Positions 1 through 7,662 are shown, counted from the first letter of the stretch. The stretch is 64,000 nucleotides of DNA from a virus (IMGVR_UViG_3300009512_000010:62001-126000), one strand, 5' to 3'. Made by a program: numbers and translations. The notes: generated from the sequence alone by a model not told the origin.

Positions 1-1727
1 TTTTGCGTTAGCTCGTAGGTATGGGGTCCCACAATTAATAGAACCCCATACCCTTTGCATGCGCTCTCTAGTCGAGCGGCTGTACTGACACTGTCTCCGA
101 GGATATCATAGGAGTGTCTGGATGTAGAACCCATCTCTCCAATATAACCAAGGCCAGTATTAATGCCAGCACCCATACCGACTTGCGGTTTACCTTGTTC
201 CATAAGTTTTTCATTAAATTTCTCCACTGCTTTTAGCATGTTTAGTCCAACCTGTACCGCAGTCTTTGGATGACTGGGATCTGGGATTGGAGCGTTGTGT
301 ATGTGCATAGTTGCGTCACCGATATATTTGATGATCATTCCGTTGGCATCTAGCACAGGTTGTGTTATTGCATCCATGTAACTGTTCATCACTGTTGTCA
401 AACCTTTAACATCATCTCCGAACGATTCACCCAATGGGGTGAAACCTCTAAGATCAGAAAATACAATGCTTACTTTTTTCTTCCGACCTTCTTTAATTAG
501 TTGTGGGTTCTTCTGTAGTAACTCCACAACTTCTGGTGAAGCATATCCACCGAATTGTTTCTTAATTGCTTGTTTCTCTAGGAACTCTCTAACAAACTTA
601 ATACCATATACTTGCAATGCTATGATCACAAAGACTATGGTAGGTGCTGTCACATCTATTAGCATCTTCTCTGTATTATACATGTACATTGAATATGGTA
701 TGACAGAACCGATAAGAACACCTGTCGCAATCAGTCCTACTATCATCCATTTGCTTAGTGCAATTAGAGCCAAGCCACCAATCACAATAGCAAGTAGTTC
801 CGCCATTGGTGCCCAATCGGGACGTTGGATGTTAGTTCCATTAAACATTGTGCCTAGAACTGCCGCTTGGACTTCCCCTGCATATACAGATCCCATAGCA
901 GTTGGGGTAGGATTGGCTATACCTGCGGCTGTCACGTCAACGATAACAACTGCACCATCAAAGTTTGGTAGATCCGTTATGGACACTCTCTTACTCTTTT
1001 GGCTCCAATCGATCCAGACACGACCTTCACTGTCAGTTGGGATAATACCGAACTGAGGGATCCTCATCTTCTCTATACCGTTGGGCTGTAATTTGATTTG
1101 AAAGCTAATGTCGCCTGCAAGAACACGTAATGTCTCAAGTGCTAGGCTAGGGTATAGTGTACCATCAACCATTGCTACGGTTGGCATACGTCTAACCACA
1201 CCATCTATCTCTGGTTCTGTGCTAATGATCCCTGCACCAACAGAGTTTTGTTCTATGATTGGGACGTTAGCAATTATGCCATCGTATGGAAGAATTGCAT
1301 GCAAATGCTCTGGATTGATAATAGCCGCACCAGGATTGATAGGTTCGTTCTTAGTTTTGTCTGATGGGCGTGAAGCTAGGACTACAGGATAATCGTATAG
1401 AATATCACCCATATATGCATCACCACCTAAACGATCCTCTTCTGGCATCATGATTGTCCAGACCACAAGACCCGCACCCGAATCATATAAACCTTTTATT
1501 ATATCACCATAAACGTTTCTTGGAAAGGGGTATTGACCATATTTGTTTAAAGCTTCTTCATCTATCTCTGCAACATAGATGTTATTATCTACAGGCTCTT
1601 GGTTAATGATCAGTTGATCAAAATAGTTCAGTCTAATGCTTTGTACAAAGTTAGACGGATATACAAACGTATATACTAAAACTGCTAGGGTTAATATTGC
1701 CCACCAAGGACTCAATAGTTTCTTCAT
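1..1727 (-). CDS. CHASE2-domain class III adenylate cyclase (3' end off the window)
   Basis: A membrane sensor cyclase predicted to make cAMP from ATP. About 575 residues are visible; the C-terminus is cut by the window edge. An N-terminal signal-anchor is followed by an extracytoplasmic CHASE2 region (about residues 30-310, with IYVAEIDEEALNKYG), then hydrophobic segments at about 316-385 and a cyclase catalytic domain from about 395. The metal-binding Asp is in FSDLRGFTPLG near residue 421, and the second Asp is in KYIGDATM. The Lys of KYIGD and the Asp of SYDILGD form the pair usual for ATP rather than GTP. The Asn expected before the AARLE arginine is Ser (GDSVSTAARLE). The start codon overlaps the stop of the upstream curlin gene as TAATG, so translation is probably coupled. 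FecR and CHASE2-cyclase genes also occur next to each other in bacteria. Family assignment is firm; function in the phage is unknown. Confidence 0.9.
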   Translation of the reverse strand, partial: MKKLLSPWWAILTLAVLVYTFVYPSNFVQSIRLNYFDQLIINQEPVDNNIYVAEIDEEALNKYGQYPFPRNVYGDIIKGLYDSGAGLVVWTIMMPEEDRLGGDAYMGDILYDYPVVLASRPSDKTKNEPINPGAAIINPEHLHAILPYDGIIANVPIIEQNSVGAGIISTEPEIDGVVRRMPTVAMVDGTLYPSLALETLRVLAGDISFQIKLQPNGIEKMRIPQFGIIPTDSEGRVWIDWSQKSKRVSITDLPNFDGAVVIVDVTAAGIANPTPTAMGSVYAGEVQAAVLGTMFNGTNIQRPDWAPMAELLAIVIGGLALIALSKWMIVGLIATGVLIGSVIPYSMYMYNTEKMLIDVTAPTIVFVIIALQVYGIKFVREFLEKQAIKKQFGGYASPEVVELLQKNPQLIKEGRKKKVSIVFSDLRGFTPLGESFGDDVKGLTTVMNSYMDAITQPVLDANGMIIKYIGDATMHIHNAPIPDPSHPKTAVQVGLNMLKAVEKFNEKLMEQGKPQVGMGAGINTGLGYIGEMGSTSRHSYDILGDSVSTAARLESACKGYGVLLIVGPHTYELTQ

Positions 1728-2500
1728 TAGTTACCGTTCTGGTCTATGTTAAGTGCGCAACCAGTATCAAGAAAACAAGTTCCCACAACAGAATATGTCA
1801 TACTGTTAGATCCGTACTGTGTAGAGTTAATATCTGCCATTGCATTACTTCCTGTTTCAATATCTATACTCACAGAATGGTTGCCAGATCCTGTCTGAGA
1901 TATATCGAAATCATGGGGTGAGCCTAACATATCGAGAAATGCGTATTTGGATGATCCTGTCTGTGTCAACAGCACGTCATTATCATCACCACTAACCATG
2001 ATATCTGCTTCATGGGTATTACCATCTTGGTCTACAGTAATAGTATTGTCATCACCGTTTGCTTCTATTTTCGCACTATTGTAATCACCGTCTTGATCAA
2101 TAACAATAGTTTGATCATTATCACCACCATTACCTAGTTCGCCATTTGCAAGGTTATAATTGCCATTTTGTTCAATATCAATAACACAATTATTACCATG
2201 GCAATCTAAACTTGCTGAGTTGTTATCACCTGTTTGCGACAGATTGTTTATTCCATTACCAGAACTCATCCATACCCACGCTTGATTATTGTCACCTGTT
2301 TGCGCATATGTAGTGCTTGTGTTGTTACCACTCACTTGAGCCTTACCGCCCGAACCAGTTATCTTATTGTTAGCACCATCTTGAGTGATGGTCATGTCTG
2401 TATTATCACCAACTTGCCTCACATAAACCTCATTAGACCAACTAGCGTTGCTGATAAATGTCAATAGAGTTGCCAGTGTTATCCCCCAACCTGTAGTCAT
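1727..2500 (-). CDS. Curlin-repeat (CsgA/CsgB-like) secreted protein
   Basis: A 257-residue predicted amyloid-type subunit. An N-terminal signal peptide (about residues 1-22, ending near NASWS) is followed by about eleven curlin-like repeats with the core Q-x-G-x-x-N (QVGDN, QDGAN, QTGDN, QNGNY, QDGDY, QTGSG, QYGSN, QNGN). These match the Gln/Asn ladder of CsgA. There are four Cys (DCHGNNC and CFLDTGC), which canonical CsgA lacks. The ATG has a GGGAG ribosome site and lies inside the end of the FecR gene (59-base overlap). It ends at the TAATG junction with the cyclase gene. The natural partner is the CsgG/CsgF secretion channel encoded upstream in the same operon. It could also be a nucleator (CsgB) rather than the major subunit. 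Confidence 0.85.
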   Translation of the reverse strand: MTTGWGITLATLLTFISNASWSNEVYVRQVGDNTDMTITQDGANNKITGSGGKAQVSGNNTSTTYAQTGDNNQAWVWMSSGNGINNLSQTGDNNSASLDCHGNNCVIDIEQNGNYNLANGELGNGGDNDQTIVIDQDGDYNSAKIEANGDDNTITVDQDGNTHEADIMVSGDDNDVLLTQTGSSKYAFLDMLGSPHDFDISQTGSGNHSVSIDIETGSNAMADINSTQYGSNSMTYSVVGTCFLDTGCALNIDQNGN

Positions 2501-3575
2501 ATAACTCCCAATCGTTCTGTTGCAGATCTATGGTATAACCATATGCCTGATTTAATCTTAGTTGTACGAAGTTTTCTCCGCTATCATTTCTTCTAGAGAA
2601 CACCCAATTAGGTGTTTGGTTTAGTAAGGAGATACCTGTCAATGGATCTAATCCGTATATATTCGCTTCCTGTCTTAGTAGCATTGCATTCTGATCGGCA
2701 AGCTCATCACTAAACAACCTCTTTAATGCCTCATTCAATTGATCTAACATATCATACAGTAAGTCTTTAAGGTAGTCTACGTCCAAGTCGAGTTCAGTAA
2801 GCCAAATTCCCTCTATTGAATCAACTAAGGCGTCATAGTCCAATCCCTCATACTGTAAAAAGTCTAACCCAAGAAAGTCTGCGGCCTGTCGTTTCTCAAT
2901 TAGAATTCTACTTTGCTCTTCAAAGTATGGGTTCTTCTTACGTAGGATCAACAGTTGGTTGATCATGCTTTCATCAATGTCCAACAAAAGTGGTGGTGTT
3001 GGTTTATTGTTACTAGTTGATGCTACCGTAACTTGAAATGCTTTATTAAGTACGACAAATCCAGCATCTGTCTCGACTGTTATCTCTCCTGTGTAGCACA
3101 TACCTGCGGCATCACAACTTGGAAGTAATGTGACCATACTACTACCTGTTTCATCTACAACCATAATGAAGTCTGTGCCACGAACACCAATCGTTGCAGA
3201 TGGAGTTCGTATTCTTACCCTCTGTCTACTATTTTTAGCAATCTGACCACTTGCGTATCGGATTGTTCCTAAACTTGCTTTGAGACCAAGTGATCCCTTT
3301 CCAGTAGATGGGTCATAAACAAAGTCATCAATGATGAGACGTGAGTGTTCTGTTATGTCAACTCTTGTCTCATCAATGAAGTTGATAGTCATGGCAGAGT
3401 TAGCCGTAACTGCCGTATCATCCATTTGTATTCCAGTACCCTTCTCCGCACTTATTTCGGAGTTATCACGCTCAATCGCCGCACCACCTTCTTTACCTTT
3501 AAGTTGGGCAATCTCGCCAATGTTTGCATATGCCGAAGTAGACATACACACTAATAATAAAAAGTACTTTAACAT
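2442..3575 (-). CDS. FecR-domain secreted protein
   Basis: A 377-residue exported protein with a signal peptide at residues 1-17 (cleavage after SAYA) and a FecR domain at about 20-180. Hallmarks are the acidic or Asn-rich strand INFIDETRVDI, then LGLKASLGTIRYASGQI and IRTPSATIGVRGTDF. The last motif is highly typical of periplasmic FecR-domain proteins found with CHASE2 cyclases and surface proteins, rather than of the TonB regulator FecR itself. The C-terminal half (about 200-377) is helical and Leu/Asp-rich with no recognised domain. It sits between two curlin-repeat genes and its start overlaps the stop of the upstream one by one base. A periplasmic scaffold or sensor linking curlin export to the cyclase is an inference. 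Confidence 0.82.
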   Translation of the reverse strand: MLKYFLLLVCMSTSAYANIGEIAQLKGKEGGAAIERDNSEISAEKGTGIQMDDTAVTANSAMTINFIDETRVDITEHSRLIIDDFVYDPSTGKGSLGLKASLGTIRYASGQIAKNSRQRVRIRTPSATIGVRGTDFIMVVDETGSSMVTLLPSCDAAGMCYTGEITVETDAGFVVLNKAFQVTVASTSNNKPTPPLLLDIDESMINQLLILRKKNPYFEEQSRILIEKRQAADFLGLDFLQYEGLDYDALVDSIEGIWLTELDLDVDYLKDLLYDMLDQLNEALKRLFSDELADQNAMLLRQEANIYGLDPLTGISLLNQTPNWVFSRRNDSGENFVQLRLNQAYGYTIDLQQNDWELYDYRLGDNTGNSIDIYQQR

Positions 3576-4294
3576 CAGTCAGATTGTGTGATGTTTATAG
3601 CTTGTGTATCGCCATTTGTGTGAAGATCAATTACGTTGTCGTATATACCACTTTGGTTTATAACAACAGCATGCCCACGACCCTTTAGGTCAAGACTGAT
3701 TGTGTGTCCGTTAAGATCTCCATCACCAGAAACGTCAATGTCTAATGTGCTGTTACTCGTTTCAAGACTTGCGTTCTTATCAATTGCTACTGTTATAGAC
3801 GCACTTGTACCATCAACATCTGTTGTGATAACGTTTCCGCTATCGTCAACTGTGAAGTTGATTGTAGAGTTACTCGCATCTGCGGTTTCACCAATATTGA
3901 TTGTATAGTCTTGGTTGTCGCCATCGGCATCAATGTTGAGTGTCACAGTATCACAGTTACCCCCAGCGGCACTAGAACACATAAGATCGATCTCGTTATT
4001 ACTACCCAATATGTCCCAAGTACCTACATAGGTACTACCAAGAATTTGTGCCGTAATGCTGTTCGAGTTACCTGTCTGTGTTATGCTGAATGTCATAGAG
4101 TCGGAAGCACCACTAACAGATCCTAAAACTACATCTTGTAGACTAGTACCTATGGTGTTGTTCTGACCGTCTTGGACAATGTCCAAATCTAAAGTGTCGC
4201 CAACCTGTGTTATGTATATGTCGTTTGCATTAATCGGTGTCAGTGGTATACAAAGTGCGCATACCAATAGTATAAACTTTGATGAATACTTCAT
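3575..4294 (-). CDS. Second curlin-repeat-like secreted protein
   Basis: A 239-residue protein with a signal peptide (about 1-23, ending PINA) and degenerate curlin repeats: IYITQVGDTLDLDIVQDG near the mature N-terminus, ITQTGNSNSI, and a C-terminal VVINQSGIYDNVIDL and INITQSD. The middle is rich in Asp/Asn/Thr/Ser beta strands (ASNSTINFTVDDSGN, TLDIDVSGDGDLNG) with fewer canonical Gln steps than its neighbour. The mature start (NDIYITQVGD) resembles that of the other curlin protein (NEVYVRQVGD), so the two are probably paralogues acting as subunit and nucleator. It lies 12 bases after csgG. Which of the two is CsgA-like cannot be decided here. Confidence 0.75.
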   Translation of the reverse strand: MKYSSKFILLVCALCIPLTPINANDIYITQVGDTLDLDIVQDGQNNTIGTSLQDVVLGSVSGASDSMTFSITQTGNSNSITAQILGSTYVGTWDILGSNNEIDLMCSSAAGGNCDTVTLNIDADGDNQDYTINIGETADASNSTINFTVDDSGNVITTDVDGTSASITVAIDKNASLETSNSTLDIDVSGDGDLNGHTISLDLKGRGHAVVINQSGIYDNVIDLHTNGDTQAINITQSD

Positions 4295-4306
4295 TGTTCT
4301 TTCCTA

Positions 4307-5107
4307 TCATCCGCCAGTCTTTGGATCTACCAAAAACTTCCAGAATTGTCTGTTTTTCCCTTCGTTAATAAGTTCAATAACGCCAGCTTCTATCGCTGAT
4401 CTGACTGCATAATTAACTGGTTCATTCAAACTATAACCAGTTTCCGCTTCAACTAACTTAGTTCCCATATCAAAGAACTTGAACATATCTGCACCTGTTT
4501 GGTGACTTGCTATGTTCTTTTCAGTAGCAACACTCAGTAATACCTTACCTGTGTTAACACTAACTAATCTCATGACTATTGTGACGGTATCAACTCTATA
4601 TTGTTGTTGAACACCAAGACCAAGATACTTTGCACCTGATCCACCTGTAGCCACACTTGAGTCATAACCAACAATGCCACCCTCAAGAATGAGACCAGCA
4701 AATACCATTGGCTTTAGAGGCGTAGGTCCGTCTGCGAGGTTCTTCTCATAGACTTCTCTTGTGTTTCTAACAAGCTGTCTCTCTCTGATTAAATTGTCAA
4801 GACCAACTCGTTCAACAACCTCAAACCATGTTCCGTGACCAACATCTTGTAATGCTTTGATCACCCATACTTCCGCACCTTGAGTAACGGCACTACTTAA
4901 ACTTGCACCCCCACCGCTAGGCTTTCTCTGTCCTGTCATATCCTTAAACTGATAAACAGCAATGGTCATAATCTTACCATCCATCTGAGGATAGTCGGAA
5001 ATATCATTAGGAGAAACCTGTACCACAGGCTCTTGTCCTATAGGATACTGCGAAGGATCCACACAACCTGCAAGTAATGCTATTATCGTTATCAAAGCAA
5101 AACGCAT
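4307..5107 (-). CDS. csgG: CsgG-family curli secretion lipoprotein
   Basis: The outer-membrane pore that exports curli subunits. The 266 residues begin with a lipoprotein signal and lipobox (LLAGC, Cys15). The CsgG/HfaB core follows: MTIAVYQFKDMTGQRKPSG, then SSAVTQGAEVWVIKALQD, WFEVVERVGLDNLIRERQ, MVFAGLILEGGIVGYDS and DTVTIVMRLVSVNTGKVLLS. Length and motif order match E. coli CsgG (about 277 residues). It overlaps the stop of csgF by one base. The late promoter at 6386 suggests expression with the virion genes. A pore assembled late in infection might also help envelope disruption or release, which is inference. Confidence 0.93.
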   Translation of the reverse strand: MRFALITIIALLAGCVDPSQYPIGQEPVVQVSPNDISDYPQMDGKIMTIAVYQFKDMTGQRKPSGGGASLSSAVTQGAEVWVIKALQDVGHGTWFEVVERVGLDNLIRERQLVRNTREVYEKNLADGPTPLKPMVFAGLILEGGIVGYDSSVATGGSGAKYLGLGVQQQYRVDTVTIVMRLVSVNTGKVLLSVATEKNIASHQTGADMFKFFDMGTKLVEAETGYSLNEPVNYAVRSAIEAGVIELINEGKNRQFWKFLVDPKTGG

Positions 5108-5571
5108 CAGAAGTTAAACTCCCCTGATCCTGGAATAGTAATGGTTGTAGTACCATCGTCATTTGTTATGACTAAGGTGATAGATCCTGTAGTAGAATCT
5201 TTAGACCACTCAATCGTACTTCCCTCAATCTCTGTAGATCCGCTACTAGCGCAATCATCTCCTGTACACTCCGCAAACATGGAGTCAACCATCTGTTTAC
5301 TCAGTGTCGCATATATTCTACTCTCAAGGTTCTTAATAAATTTGTTTAATGTAGTATTCTCTAGCTCACGCTCAATGCGATTAGCTTCCGCTCTCATTTC
5401 GTCTTTTCGGTCTTTATTCCTATTGAACAGTAATTGCTCAGTAGATAGTGCATGGGACGAATATCCTTGCCCACTAAAGGAAGGGTTCTTAAAAGTAAAA
5501 GTTAACTCCGCATTACTTTGTGTTGGGAGTAACACCAAAGCTATTAGGCTTAGGATCATCTTCTTTTTCAT
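5107..5571 (-). CDS. csgF: CsgF-family curli assembly factor
   Basis: CsgF caps the CsgG pore and anchors nucleation at the surface. The chosen start gives 154 residues with an immediate signal peptide (MKKKMILSLIALVLLP, cleavage after SNA). The mature N-terminus, ELTFTFKNPSFSGQ, closely follows the CsgG-binding segment of known CsgF proteins (FTFRNPNFGG in E. coli). A charged helix follows, then a C-terminal beta region ending with phenylalanine. A longer frame to 5640 adds 23 residues that destroy the signal peptide, so it was rejected. The gene overlaps the previous one by 59 bases and abuts csgG. Confidence 0.88.
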   Translation of the reverse strand: MKKKMILSLIALVLLPTQSNAELTFTFKNPSFSGQGYSSHALSTEQLLFNRNKDRKDEMRAEANRIERELENTTLNKFIKNLESRIYATLSKQMVDSMFAECTGDDCASSGSTEIEGSTIEWSKDSTTGSITLVITNDDGTTTITIPGSGEFNF

Positions 5572-5863
5572 CGGCTTGACCTGTTGAGTTGTGCGTTTCG
5601 CTCGTTGATTGGAACTTAGCAACTTCATTATCCATGCCACGATGTTCCAACACCATCGAAAGCTTACTGTTTAATCTTATCATATCATTATCAAGCATAC
5701 GAACTCTATCGACCAACCGTATCAGAGTCATCATAGTTTCGCCAATAACAGGGTCAATAGTTTCCGTAACCCACTTCCATATAAAGTAGATAAAGTAACC
5801 CATGCCAACAGAGGCAACGACAGGAAAGCCGTATTCACTTATAGCTTGGGTTACACTATCCAT
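5513..5863 (-). CDS. Small membrane protein with C-terminal coiled coil (a)
   Basis: About 116 residues from an ATG one base after the previous stop. It has one N-terminal membrane segment (YGFPVVASVGMGYFIYFIW), a heptad-like region (MMTLIRLVDRVRMLDNDMIR) and a hydrophilic, acidic tail. It resembles the product of 6102-6380 in layout: D-x(n)-GFP, a Gly/Ala-rich membrane segment, then a leucine-zipper-like helix. The two are likely paralogues. The layout recalls small holin-type proteins, but no family can be named. It precedes csgF and csgG in what looks like one operon, so a role in membrane insertion or release is possible. Confidence 0.7.
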   Translation of the reverse strand: MDSVTQAISEYGFPVVASVGMGYFIYFIWKWVTETIDPVIGETMMTLIRLVDRVRMLDNDMIRLNSKLSMVLEHRGMDNEVAKFQSTSETHNSTGQADEKEDDPKPNSFGVTPNTK

Positions 5864-5864
5864 C

Positions 5865-6101
5865 CTAGTCCTTATTCTCATAAATTATAGAAGCATATGA
5901 TTGATCATCAATAGCTTCATTATGAATATTACCGTGTATACTGCCAACATTCTCAAAGTATCCGTTAGGACCTACTCTGAACATATCACCAATTTCGAGT
6001 TTCACATCATCAATAACGAAGAACTTATCATCTGTGTTCTTTCCATTGAGAATCCGAAACCCATTACTAAACTTAGATAGTACCAAGTCTTTCCAAATCA
6101 T
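5865..6101 (-). CDS. Small protein of unknown function in the curli operon
   Basis: A 78-residue soluble protein that I do not recognise. It is mixed alpha/beta, with Gly turns (FRILNGKN, FRVGPNGYFENVG) and an acidic C-terminus, and has no signal or membrane segment. It is packed between the two small membrane-protein genes with no spacing on either side, which supports it being a real, co-translated gene. Confidence 0.6.
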   Translation of the reverse strand: MIWKDLVLSKFSNGFRILNGKNTDDKFFVIDDVKLEIGDMFRVGPNGYFENVGSIHGNIHNEAIDDQSYASIIYENKD

Positions 6102-6380
6102 TTAATCTCTCCTTGCGTCTTCCTTACCTTCGTTAGCCGCAATACGGTCAATATTAGGTTTGACATTTAGAGCATAACTAAGTAAGGCATCAATTTTCAC
6201 TAAATCGTTGTTCATTGTCTGCACCCTATTGTCAAGGGAACCGATTATACTTCTAAGAGTTGTTACAGATTCTGTAACACTCGCTAGGATAAACCTCAAT
6301 GTGATAAACACGAACACCCCTGCGGCCATTGCCCCAGCTATCGGAAATCCCACTTTATCTATTATTGCAAATATATCCAT
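6102..6380 (-). CDS. Small membrane protein with coiled coil (b), first gene of the curli operon
   Basis: A 92-residue protein with a membrane helix at about 10-33 (VGFPIAGAMAAGVFVFITL) and then a helical region (TLRSIIGSLDNRVQTMNN). It is a probable paralogue of the 5513-5863 product. A TATAAATA late box lies only 5-12 bases upstream of the ATG, so the mRNA would be nearly leaderless unless initiation is at Met18 (position 6329). Its place at the head of the csgF/csgG operon suggests an accessory role in the envelope; holin-like function is a guess. Confidence 0.65.
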   Translation of the reverse strand: MDIFAIIDKVGFPIAGAMAAGVFVFITLRFILASVTESVTTLRSIIGSLDNRVQTMNNDLVKIDALLSYALNVKPNIDRIAANEGKEDARRD

Positions 6381-6385
6381 ACACC

Positions 6386-6393
6386 TATTTATA
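6386..6393 (-). promoter_or_regulatory. T4-type late promoter box (TATAAATA) for the curli operon
   Basis: A perfect TATAAATA on the minus strand just upstream of the first gene of the curli/cyclase operon. The same octamer precedes gp21, gp20, gp18 and gp13 here, so the operon is probably transcribed late by gp55-RNA polymerase. Confidence 0.65.
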
Positions 6394-6426
6394 CAAAAAG
6401 AAAGGGGAACCCGAAGATTCCCCTTT
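6394..6426 (-). terminator. Rho-independent terminator after the porin/tmRNA unit
   Basis: On the minus strand AAAGGGGAA pairs with TTCCCCTTT around a C-UUCG-G tetraloop and is followed by CTTTTT. It sits between the porin-like gene and the late promoter of the curli operon, insulating the two. Confidence 0.85.
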
Positions 6427-6483
6427 ACATCGTTCTCTAACCGTAGAGTTCATCGGATGTGTTAGGCCATCACACCATTCGTA

Positions 6484-7251
6484 TTAGAATGAAAAGGACA
6501 AATTCAAGGAAGGTGAATATTGTTCGCTATTCATGTCGTAGTTAAGCTTGCTTTCGATAGAAGCGGCATCACTAAGACCAATTAGATAAGAACCACCAAG
6601 GTTCTGTGTCAGGTCATTTTCGTCACCGTTCAAGTAACCTGTGATACCAAGCAATGTTGTTGAGCCTTCGTATGCCCATACATCGTTTGCGTATGTCATT
6701 ACGGTATCAACAGATTGGTCCTTGATCTCAAGACCAAAACCCACACCAACAGCAATATCTTTAGTGTTGATGTTATAGTCGGCAGAAGTAGATGCTGTAA
6801 TACCACCAAGTTCTAGTTGGTAAGCACCTTGCAAACTTGCAATGTCTGTTACGTCTGTACCGATATCAGTAAATGCGAGACCTACACTTACACCAGACCA
6901 AGCGGCTTGCAATGATGTTCCCATAGACGGATCTGCAAGTGGGCTATTTGCGGCAGAAGCTTCACCTTCTACGAAAAGGTTTCCTTGTTTACCAAAAGAC
7001 AGACTAGCTGAACCAACTGCGTGGCCTACGTTCCAGTCGCCTACTGCTAGTTTGTCGTCTGCACCAGCAACTACTTCGACGCCACCAAAGGCATCGCCTA
7101 CGGCAGTCACATCAAAAGCGATTTTCTTTGTGGCGATATACTTACCCGCAGTGTTTTCTGTGATGTCAATGTCAGCATCTACGGCGATATCCGCACCAAA
7201 TGCACTTGTTGACATAGCAATCATTGCTAGAGAAGAGATTAATAGTTTCAT
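6484..7251 (-). CDS. Porin-like outer-membrane beta-barrel protein
   Basis: A 255-residue exported protein. A signal peptide (MKLLISSLAMIAMSTSAFGA) is followed by alternating beta strands rich in Gly, Ala, Ser and Thr, and by a C-terminal strand ending in phenylalanine (LNLSFSF), the signature recognised by the outer-membrane barrel machinery. It resembles small alphaproteobacterial porin-like proteins, but no subfamily is clear. It begins about 20 bases after the tmRNA coding piece with an AAGGA ribosome site, and no promoter of its own is evident, so it may share the tmRNA promoter. A UUCG terminator follows. A role in altering outer-membrane permeability, or excluding other phages by replacing the receptor, is speculation. 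Confidence 0.75.
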   Translation of the reverse strand: MKLLISSLAMIAMSTSAFGADIAVDADIDITENTAGKYIATKKIAFDVTAVGDAFGGVEVVAGADDKLAVGDWNVGHAVGSASLSFGKQGNLFVEGEASAANSPLADPSMGTSLQAAWSGVSVGLAFTDIGTDVTDIASLQGAYQLELGGITASTSADYNINTKDIAVGVGFGLEIKDQSVDTVMTYANDVWAYEGSTTLLGITGYLNGDENDLTQNLGGSYLIGLSDAASIESKLNYDMNSEQYSPSLNLSFSF

Positions 7252-7269
7252 GTTCTTGTTATTCCTTGT

Positions 7270-7592
7270 TAATTGTTAGTACGACTTTTCTGTTGCTAGG
7301 TAAGTCGCCAACCCCCTTAAATTAGGCCGCTAGGCGCAATTCAGAAGGAGCAAAGTTATTGTTTGCATTTAGTAGTTTTGACCAATTACGCAGTCACCCG
7401 ATAAACTCCACGTTCACTTTCACACCTGTCGATCCTAGTTCGCCCCCATCAAAAGCACATCATCTTCAACCCTCGTGAGGTCTGTGTCTCTGCAAAAACA
7501 CCTTATTGCAGTAAGGCGTAATGTGCTTGTGGTGGAGGCGTTGGGTACTGCCCCCAAGTCCAGAATGTGTCCACGTTGCTTCAACGTCTACA
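7270..7592 (-). ncRNA. ssrA: Circularly permuted two-piece tmRNA (alphaproteobacterial type)
   Basis: tmRNA rescues stalled ribosomes by acting as tRNA-Ala and as a short mRNA. Transcribed leftward, the acceptor piece (about 7592-7530) comes first: hairpin ACGTTG-AAG-CAACGT, T-arm TTGGG/CCCAA with a 7-base loop, then CGCCTCC, discriminator A and encoded CCA ending at 7530. The coding piece starts at 7447 with GGGGGCG, which pairs with CGCCTCC as a 7-bp acceptor stem whose third pair is G.U, the alanine identity element. The tag frame (7366-7322) and an H-type pseudoknot (7312-7282: GTTG/CAAC with CGACTT/AAGTCG) follow. About 82 bases separate the pieces and would be removed by processing. The permuted order is the arrangement known from alphaproteobacteria. 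End positions are approximate. Confidence 0.93.
7322..7366 (-). other. tmRNA proteolysis-tag reading frame
   Basis: Starting from resume codon GCA at 7366, this frame encodes ANNNFAPSELRLAA and a TAA stop. The terminal L-A-A is the standard degradation signal for ClpXP/ClpAP-type proteases. The leading alanine is the resume codon rather than the charged alanine. Confidence 0.9.
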
Positions 7593-7598
7593 AGTTAT

Positions 7599-7627
7599 AT
7601 AGTATCACAGACCACCTAAAGTGTCAA
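7599..7627 (-). promoter_or_regulatory. Sigma70-type promoter for the tmRNA
   Basis: TTGACA, 17 bases, then TACTAT on the minus strand. The expected start is near 7592, immediately before the acceptor piece. It reads on into the porin-like gene with no terminator seen between. Confidence 0.75.
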
Positions 7628-7662
7628 CAGTCTGCGACATTGATTTAATGTTGTGATATATA

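Noticed and set aside
439-1056. Long plus-strand open frame over the cyclase gene
   Set aside because: It is the reverse-strand shadow of the CHASE2-cyclase, has no ribosome site and reads as low-complexity without domains.
5107-5640. Longer N-terminus for CsgF
   Set aside because: The added 23 residues place a charged stretch before the signal peptide and lie within the upstream gene.
7252-7662. Conventional tRNA gene in the 410-base gap
   Set aside because: The CCA-ending acceptor stem pairs with a distant 5' strand and lacks an anticodon arm; the gap is explained by the tmRNA.
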